From contig JAKLMB010000027.1 of the NCBI GenBank assembly GCA_022813625.1, positions 186,001 to 250,000 of the forward strand: a stretch of 64,000 nucleotides of DNA, given 5' to 3'. Origin of the DNA: Aaosphaeria pasadenensis. Lineage: Eukaryota > Ascomycota > Dothideomycetes > Pleosporales. The notes beneath the pieces were generated by a model. That model was given only the letters and a program-made list of their open reading frames with translations, did no database searches and was not told the DNA's origin. Each line of letters starts with the position of its first letter. The first letter of the stretch is position 1. Of this stretch, positions 56,090 to 64,000 are shown piece by piece. The position numbers and the translations under genes were made by a program.

Positions 56090-58617
56090 TCATAGTGTTC
56101 CTACGCCCCCCAGCAGCGCCGTCGGCTCTTCAAGCACAATCGGGCAGGTGTCCAAGCCAATTCCATAATCTTCAAACGTTAAAGTACCCTCACTATCTAC
56201 TTGGATCCACCTTCGGTTGCGCAAATCCCCGTCCTGAGCTCGGTCGAAGAAGTTCTGTGGGGCGAAGACAATGCTGGAATACGCCTCTGTGTAAAGGGTC
56301 ACTGGAACATCCTCGCTTCGAGTGAAATGGTGCATTCCTAGGTTGAACCAAAGCACCAGGTCCTCGCCATCAATGTTCTCGCCATCAAAGAACTTGGAAA
56401 AATCCTGTTGCGGCGTGAACGGGAGATTGATGTTCTGGACGGAATTGGCAAACGGCTCGTTATCGTGCTGGCGCGTTACGGCGAGGTGTGACTTGGCGAA
56501 TTCAGAATTTTTAAGCGACCAGGGCGAATTGAGCGTCGAAAGATGGATATCGGAGCGCCCGGGCACGATGCGGTAGCCGCGTTTCTCGCCCCAGATATTC
56601 GTTGCGTTGGGATTCAAGACGACAAACATTGCCTGGTTGTTGGCTGCGTAGTTGAATTGGGCCTCTTCCTTCATATTGTACACCTCCATTTCCATTTGCT
56701 CGAACGTTCCGAGCTCGGGAAACCATCTATTTGGATTGTTAGGGCCCATCTCGCCTTCCTAAAAGAATGCCAACTGTTTGGCACTTGGATAATACTTACG
56801 GTTGTGTTTGATTGACCGCCTTCAGTTCTGAGACCTGGAGCGAGTTGGTGGAGTCGAGGATATCAAAGTCTGCCTTGTATGTAATGATGTGATCATGAAG
56901 CGATCCTTGAGTAGCTTGTTGGATTCGTGGTCCGAATTTTCCCTGTTCGGGATAGTAGAAACTCGATTGAAGATATCCTGACGCTCTGACTATCACCTCA
57001 ATCGAACCATCCATATGGAAGGAGTAATCGAACATGTAATCGTAATTACCGACTGTGGCGATCGCACGTACGATCAGTGCGGCACCTTTTACCGTGCCAA
57101 AATTACTGAAACCAAACTTGTTTGATGATGATGTACGATGTCTTGATAGAGGGAAATTCATGTCCGCTTCAAAGATGCAAATAGAGTTCGTGTTCACTCG
57201 AGTTGTGTTGTAGGATGGGTAGGTGATGTTCCAGAAAGTTGATCCCCAGGGGCAATCGAACCCTTCGACCAGTGATCCCATCTCCGTTCCTAGCTGGTAA
57301 TAAGTGTCATGATACACTGTATTGGCTGCCTTTGGTTGATTTCCACCTGATGTTCAGTCAGTGCTGTACTATGAAATGAAGGGTGTTTGCAGCACTTGCC
57401 GTATTGTGCTGTAGCCTCTTGCATGGAAAGCTCATACATGATACGCTCTCCCTTGAATTTGATGTCATAGAACATAAGACCCAAAGTCCGGGAGAAGGAA
57501 ACGTAAAAGGAGAAACCCATATACTCCACGTACTGATTTCCCTTGTCGAGCTTGTAGCGTTTTCCACCTAGCTCCAATGTGCTTGGGGCAAGTCGCTCTT
57601 CCAGGTCCCTTACACCAAGCTCAGGTTTGTAGTCTACCAACGCCCAGTCGGCGTCCTTAGTCTGATCGTACTCCATAGCTATTTCGCCAGCTTCGAAAGC
57701 AGTTCGAAGGTCGGCGATTGTGGGGTAGAATTTCTCATTCGTTACAAAACCCTTGAGGGAGTACAGAGATGCATCCGTTCCAGTGCAATCAATCAGCAGG
57801 AAAAAGTCCAATGGAGTCATGTACGAAGCCGGACCCGGGAATCGGAACATGATGTTACGGAATGCAGTCGTGCCATCAAAAGATTGTGGCGTTCCCGATG
57901 TCAGAGAGAGATTTGTTCTATTGTCTTTGGAGCCGTAGTATACTCCTCCCTGGAACAGAGCGGCTGTGATGTCTGAGATATTCGACATAATGGACACGAT
58001 AAGAGGCTCCGTTGCGGTGTTTCTTGGACCATCGAAGTAACGAGCATTGTATGGAACACTGCCTCCTGACGGACCGTTGTAAATATAATCGAGTTTTTCG
58101 ATTTTGGTCTCTTCCGATACGGGAAGCGGACCGATCATATATTCTTGCGAATCAGGATCGGCTTTTCCACCCTCGAAGATGATGGCACGCGCGTACTTGG
58201 AGGGGAACGGCGCATCTCCATCTATGTATGGCAAAACATTGGATTTATTGGTATGGAGGGCATCAACCCAGAAGCTGACACGTATTAGTCCGGGTAAAAA
58301 GAGGCAATGCGATTTACTTACACATAGTTGTCTGTAAGTTTTGCTTCAGTTGGATATGTCAGATTAAGGCCGGATTTAGCGTCATGGAGGAGGTTCCAGA
58401 CAGATAGACTTTCATCTGGTGTCAATGGCGCCCATGGGTTCGCTTTTGGTGCTACTGTAGAGGGTGCAGCAGCAGTGAAGCATGACGATTGAGATTCATT
58501 CGAAGATCTTTTATCGAATACTTCCCGTAGAAGTCTTCTATCGTATCCAAGTGGAGGAGTTGCCAGAGAGTGGACAGTCTCCACCGCAATCAGTGCTGTC
58601 AACCAAGTTGCGTGCAT
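56090..58617 (-). CDS. Secreted copper amine oxidase
   Basis: Four exons: 58617-58322, 58274-57400, 57346-56800 and 56726-56090, giving 784 residues. It oxidises primary amines to aldehydes with release of ammonia and H2O2. A signal peptide (MHATWLTALIAVETVHS) and a Ser/Pro-rich linker precede N2/N3-type domains. The catalytic domain has EGFDCPWGS, the cofactor site GNYDY with Tyr492 as the topaquinone precursor, the copper ligands HDH (His541 and His543) and a third His in MHHFTRSEDVPVTLYTEAY. Asp404 is the likely catalytic base by position. The second intron uses a GC donor (GCAAGT at 57399-57394), required for frame continuity. Several N-glycosylation sequons fit secretion. It is flanked by gene-poor regions on both sides. 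Confidence 0.92.
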
Positions 58618-61600
58618 CTTGGAGTAGATGAGCTGACTGTGATATCCAACGATGAGATACCCGAGCAGAGTTTATATGCTCACAACATCTTGAGATACTC
58701 GAAGATAGTGTCCCATTGACTATAAACTATGACAGAATGTGACATTCTATCTTCGAGAACAATGATGATAAGACTAAGTCGTATGTTACCGTAAGGCGTC
58801 CCCGAATCGTGTGGAGCATATGGCTAAGACCATTGTGGAGTTCTGCACGGGATGAGCCATTTTGTTCTACAATGGCACCGTCGTAGAAGCTACCCATGAG
58901 ACATGACTGTAGACCGGAACCACAAAAGAGACGTATTGGAGGATGTGCGATTAGGTCTTGCGACCATGGATATAGCGAAAGTATCCAGCACCTGTCTCTA
59001 TAGTCTATCATTTTGGAACATCGATGTGCGCAGATGCCTGCAATTCAGTGGCTATGGGAGACATGTTTTGTTAGAGAGTGTCGGAACGAGTACAACCGAA
59101 GATGCGATATTGACAGCAATCATGTCAATAGCAAAGTTACGTATGTGGATGGTCCTAATCGTTGAAGGGAAACCATTGCCCATTGTCGTTGTTATCGTCG
59201 CTTGTCAGAAGGTGGGGTATTGTCAAGGAACGTGCCTTATCGCTCTGCAACCCCAGAGCTACACTTTGCCAAGTCGCGCAAGCTCTACTTATTGGACACT
59301 ACCCCAATTGCCAAGAATCGCGAATGCTGCGGAGAAGAGATAGGAATTCTGAAGCCGATGGCTATCAGTAGTAATGCATTCCTTATCGAACCGAGTGTAT
59401 TGGTTTCGCGTCTTTAGCTGCGGCCGGTTTCATTGGCATTGAACCATTGTGGTTGGCGAATCCTAGCAAAATCAGTGAGTGAATCTACATGGTATTACGA
59501 AGAAACGTACTTGATTGCATTTGGAAATTTTAAACGCCATGTTGGAGCTCTCGTCCGCATTTTCAGCTTGGCTCCCTTCAGTATGCAATGGAGCAATGAG
59601 TGTGATACAAAGAACCTTGTCGTGGTTGATACCGACGGATCCCAAAGAGTCGCAAATGATCTTAGCCAGGACGTGGAATCACATACCTGATTGACTTTTG
59701 TTCTCTATTTACGACCAGCTGATTGTCCACAAAGTCAGATTGTGTGGATGTGGTTCTATTTCGTATAAGCTACATCTAGTCATCAACTAGTCAAGCTGTA
59801 ACCATACTGGCCATCGACCTGTTTCTATAATTATGTTAGAGACGTACTACAAGTCAACTAGTTAGACACCACCAATGGCATAAAACACCATGTATTCCGC
59901 ATCGAGCAGATTGGCTGCCTTTTACCCGGCTGAATAGTACCCGATATACCCGATCATCATGGCGGAAAGCGAATATATCAAGTGAAGTGCATTGCAAATG
60001 TATTGATCTATTCTTCAGCCAGTAGATGTACAACGATATGCGGGCCTCCCAAACCCTCCCCTCCATAAGTCACAAGATTGTCGACTCATTTGCTCACTTT
60101 ACATAGAGGATAGCGTACATTTGTTTCATGAGTATCACACCATGTTCAATACATCAGATAGTTTGCCGTACTCAACATACAGTGCTGGAGAAGAATCAAA
60201 TGACCAATATCATAAAAGAGAATAGCTGCCCACAAAATTCCGAGTCCAAGATGATAGCACTGATAAAGGCTCGATATTTTCCTTCCGAGAGTGTGAGCTT
60301 TGATATGATACCAGGCAACTTGCCTTAGCGTGTGGTTCAAGATTCGCTCATCGAAGATTGAAAGGTCTGAACTGAACGCTCTTTGGGATTGACTACGTCC
60401 TACAAAGAGTAGCTTTTGTCAAAGCGCAGTCTGCGGTTTTACGACTGCAACGTAACAAAAGCGACCTCTGGTACGTTGGGAAAATTGTCGACAGGGCGAA
60501 TAGGAGTCTAGTTAGTAGTTTCAGAGTTTTCATATCAATCTAATGTGAGTTAATAGGTTCATATCATCAGTTTAACTGTATATAGAGCCGCATGAACAGA
60601 GTCGCCCCAAGAACTTTCACATCTGATCCGAGAATCTACTGAAAGCTATTGTGATATGAACGAGTGTACTCGGTGCCTATTTGGCGAATATGAACAACCA
60701 GCTCACTTTTTCAGCACAAGGCTTCGCAAAATATCATTTTATTGGGTGAGCGTGACCTTGCTCCAGTGCGGCTAAATGCAGTGTTGTATGAGACCCATTC
60801 CTTCGATAACATGCACATTTACGCACACGCATGTGATTTAGATAGTTCCATACACTACTGTAAATAGCTCCAACATCTCTCTAATCATTGAGCGTTCGAA
60901 TAAAGTTCATATCGGCCATATGTCCCACTCGGAAGATACTGACACTCGCACAAGGTTAGTCTTCATTGAGGTATCAAAGCCAAGGCTGGCACATTTGCCT
61001 ATGGGCCAATTCAGTACATAACGTCTTTAGGGCTTAGATACGTTATACTGAAAATGAAAGCTACATTCGGTCTCAGTGTATATCTTAACACCGAATAACT
61101 GTGGGAGATCAGAGAAAATACATCTATTAAGATATGCGTCGTCGGAGTCGATGTCGATAGCTGTTGCATAAGCTTTTTTTGTTGGGGATCCCCATGTCAG
61201 CCAACTACTACAGGGGTTTCAGATCGCCCGTGGTCTTGTCTTGGTACAAGCTATGTGGGGAGTCTCATGGCAGGAGTGTAATAACTTGTCGATAGCTTAT
61301 AGACGCTATGTAAAGACTTTGCAGAACCAGATTCTATGATTATAACCATAAGATCCTGCCCGGGGTGAAAAGTGAACAACAGCTAATTTCAATGTTTATG
61401 CGATCTTATCACGACAATTGAAAATCATCCGATGATAATGGGGAGCTGTCCAGAATCTCTGTGCTCCATCTGTATACGTCTTAATAGAACATGTATTAAG
61501 AGACTACTACTAGGGCCTTACTACCTTTTAAAATCGATTCTAGGCTTTGCTTGGGCTAGACAGCACTTTTCACGTGTATCCGAAAACACTTCCCAATGAC

Positions 61601-62708
61601 ATGCTTTCGCGGTGATGTGCATCTAATCTTACGGTGGCTTTCAGCTACTTCCCTCCAACGAATTCACCCGGAATAGCCTTCAAGTGTTTCCCCTTTTGCA
61701 CAAATCCAATAGATGTGAGGGCCGCAACAGTGTTGACATATCGTTGCACCCGTGTGACATAGTCTGCAGTGTTTGTAGTCCTCTTTCAGATAGCTAATAG
61801 GGATTCGGGTTGTTTTGGTAACCCGTAAGTTATAGAAGGCGATATTATGCATTTGAATCGATACCTCCTAGCGGTCCATCATTATCGCAGACCAATCAAC
61901 AAGACGATGATGTCGGTGTTTCGCGGGGAAATACTGGGGTAGTCACGACCTCGTATTGGGGTTTTGCAGCAGCTGCACTGTTCGCGGCGTAGGCACCTGT
62001 ATGTTCTAAGCTCCACGCGGTTGTGCAACGTCACCAAAGCCATAAACGGCTCGCTGTGAAGTGTATCTCGTTGACCATAGCGTGGTTGGTCAATACTACA
62101 TAGCCGAGACTCTGTTGGTGAGACATGGTAGGATACACGAACGGTGGCACGGTGGAAATGACCAAAAGAAACCTGGAATCGAAATACACAGTCGGGCGTG
62201 TGTCTGCGGATTGATCATTTCCCTTCTTGCCTTGGTTATTGGCATCCATCTATCGTACGCTGTCGATCAGCCAATTATTGCCACTGTGTTTAGGAAAGGC
62301 GTCAACGGCCGGTTGCTAGCTTTACGAAGGAAGCGGAAAGGGCTTGCTTCCGATCATACCGCATTGACTCGAAGAATTGGAATGACGATAGCTTAATTCG
62401 ACCTCGCACGGAGGTCGCCAGTTGTTCGGCCTGTGAGATGGCTTGAAACTCATATCCACATTCGTCCAAGCCCCCCCGCTGATCCCTGCGTGGCAACGGG
62501 CTGGGATCCAACACACACAAGGTGGGTTGAGTGTTCTCGGCCTGGCATATCAAAGCGGACCTGATTAATTACTCCTTGCGGCCGGCCTTATATAACCCCT
62601 CCTTTCCTAGCGCGGTTCAAATAGATTTCTAGAGCCACGCGAAGTCCCTTGCTAATAAATGATGCTCTCCAGTCTTTGCACAATTCGATCCAGATATCCT
62701 ATCACGCA
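58618..62708. other. Four-kilobase gene-poor region
   Basis: Only short frames without family motifs. The left end is the amine oxidase promoter and the right end the GH45 promoter (C/T-rich near 62580-62620). The middle, 60.3-61.7 kb, is A/T-leaning. One imperfect foldback is entered separately. Confidence 0.5.
60395..60476. repeat. Imperfect foldback (hairpin) sequence
   Basis: The two halves are roughly inverted copies. Outer bases acgt pair at both ends, an internal block agcttttgt pairs with acaaaagc, and the inner stem gcagtc pairs with gactgc around an 11-base loop. Arms are about 34-37 bases with several mismatches and small bulges. It could be a remnant of a small foldback element or a structured transcript. 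Confidence 0.45.
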
Positions 62709-63641
62709 ATGACGCCGTCTTATCTTCGCACTGTTCTTTGTGTTCTCGGTCTCCTCATCACCTCTTCCACATGTGAAAGGAATCTAAACATCACTGGCGA
62801 AGCAGTGACGACACGGTTTTGGGATTGCTGCAAGCCGTCTTGTGGATGGGACGGAAAAGCCGATTTTCTGGCCCCAGTGCAAACTTGTAACAAAGACGAC
62901 AAACCGACCAGCAAAAAGGCAGGGACGGGCTGCAATGGAGGAGATGGCTATCTCTGCTCTGATCAACATCCGTGGGCTGTGAACGACACCTTCTCCTATG
63001 GATTCGCAGGCGTGTTTTTGAAGAACCATCCGGAAACCGAGGCCTTCTGGTGTTGCTCTTGCTATCGATTGACTTTCAACGACAACAACTTGAGGAACAA
63101 GAGTATGATTGTACAGGCATCCAATACTGCTTTTGATGTCACATCAGACAATCGCTTCTCACTGGCGGTAAGTAATCTCATTATGCCCAATATACTACAA
63201 TGTCTGACTCCAACAGATGCCTGGAGGAAACACCACTTCAATGGATGGTTGCACAAGACAATACGAGCTCGATCCGCAAGTATTTGGTGTTACAGGCTCC
63301 GGCGTCAGTAAAGCAGAAGACTGCGAGAACCTGCCTGAAAGCTTGCGAGACAGCTGTCGCTGGAGATTTGACTGGTTCAAGGATGTGTACAATCCAAAGT
63401 AAGTAAATGGATGCCACATATTTGATAGTTGAAAGCAACGGAAAGGCTAATGATCCACAGCGTATCTTTTGAACGCGTTGTATGCCCCAAAGAATTGACC
63501 GACATTACGGGCTGTGTACGAAAAGACGACCAAACCCTCGCTGCTGGAAGCACTGCTCCTAGCCTGGCGCCCATCGTCTTGCCAGCCTCCTCTGTTGTCG
63601 CCTTTCTCGCTGCAATCGTCGCCGGGCTGCTTGTGGTATAG
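62709..63641 (+). CDS. GH45 family protein with C-terminal anchor signal
   Basis: Three exons: 62709-63167, 63217-63398 and 63461-63641, giving 273 residues. A signal peptide (MTPSYLRTVLCVLGLLITSS) precedes a GH45 endoglucanase fold: TTRFWDCCKPSCGW, GYLCSDQHPWAVNDTFSYGF, WCCSCYRLTF, AMPGGN, SCRWRFDWFKD and CPKELTDITGC. Asp39 corresponds to the catalytic base Asp10 of Humicola insolens EGV and Asp143 to its Asp114. Ser151 (NRFSLAMPGG) stands where EGV has the proton donor Asp121 (HFDL). The C-terminus has a Ser/Ala/Pro linker and a final hydrophobic run (VVAFLAAIVAGLLVV), the pattern of a GPI-anchor signal. No cellulose-binding module. It may therefore be a surface-attached, weakly active or non-catalytic glucan-binding protein. 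Confidence 0.9.
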
Positions 63642-64000
63642 GATCAATGAAAGCGCTGCATGTCACCAGTACCGTCCTCCAATCATGTGCATGCAGGGCG
63701 TCCGTTGCCCCGGCCCCCAGCTCATCCACTCGTTCACCTACAACCTACCTCGTTACCTTGGATCTACCCCGTACCTTCGCTGTGCTCTCCTTCCATGGCC
63801 CCGCAGGTGTCAGGTGATGTGGACAACCATTTCGCTCTTATGCATGGATACCCTACCCTTAACATCCGCTTATTATTCTGACCGATGTGTCTAAAAATCT
63901 TCCCTCTCCGGATGAAACCATACCGGAACACGAACTACGCACTAACGAATTTGCTCTTGGACGACATCGTCTTCGCCATGGCACTTCCTCTTTATGACAT
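63642..64000. other. Right-edge stretch, nothing certain
   Basis: About 360 bp after the GH45 stop. Only the 3' flank of the GH45 gene is expected. A minus-strand ATG near 63980 (MAKTMSSKSK) opens a very short frame that cannot be judged within the window. Confidence 0.35.

Noticed and set aside
58903..59343. A 146-codon open frame as a gene
   Set aside because: The translation has no recognisable domain and looks like chance openness in the amine oxidase upstream region.
61184..61194. Palindrome ggggatcccc as an operator
   Set aside because: It is short, isolated and far from any start codon; expected by chance in a sequence this long.

Overview
The window reads as nuclear DNA of a filamentous ascomycete (Pezizomycotina). 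Genes carry several short spliceosomal introns (about 45-150 bp) with GTAAGT/GTATGT-like donors and CTAAC-like branch sites. Gene content is typical of such fungi: a methylcitrate-cycle pair, a New1/Elf1-type ABC ATPase, a hybrid histidine kinase with receiver, DUF1996, GH3 and GH45 enzymes, a P450, a zinc-cluster regulator and a copper amine oxidase. Leotiomycetes is my guess from general gene appearance only. No tRNA, rRNA, CRISPR array or intact transposon was recognised.

Left part (1-10.2 kb, small housekeeping and accessory genes): a broken-looking SDR fragment at the left edge, an acyl-protein thioesterase divergent from a HhH-GPD DNA glycosylase, an eight-exon secreted DUF1996 protein, a basic hypothetical protein, an alpha/beta hydrolase and a small Gly-rich membrane protein.

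Central core (11-30.3 kb, metabolic and regulatory): mitochondrial 2-methylisocitrate lyase and 2-methylcitrate synthase are divergent across 0.8 kb and supply two steps of the propionyl-CoA-detoxifying methylcitrate cycle. They are followed by a membrane-anchored GH3 beta-glucosidase, the New1/Elf1-family ABC-F protein, a 1,267-residue hybrid histidine kinase and a D-threonine aldolase-like PLP enzyme.

Accessory stretch (31-40.8 kb): a head-to-head pair of unrecognised genes, one with a GIY-YIG-like core and a terminal Cys cluster; a microsatellite-encoded low-complexity protein; and a clear dipeptidyl peptidase III pseudogene with five separate lesions.

Right part (40.8-64 kb): an ent-kaurene-oxidase-like P450, a Lys-rich protein, a GNAT acetyltransferase, a zinc-cluster regulator, a TauD/TfdA dioxygenase, a secreted copper amine oxidase set between two gene-poor stretches of 5 and 4 kb, and a GPI-type GH45 protein lacking one catalytic Asp. 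The genes look individually regulated and no complete biosynthetic cluster is visible. Exon models were built by hand from splice signals and reading-frame continuity; every multi-exon model called as intact sums to a whole number of codons.
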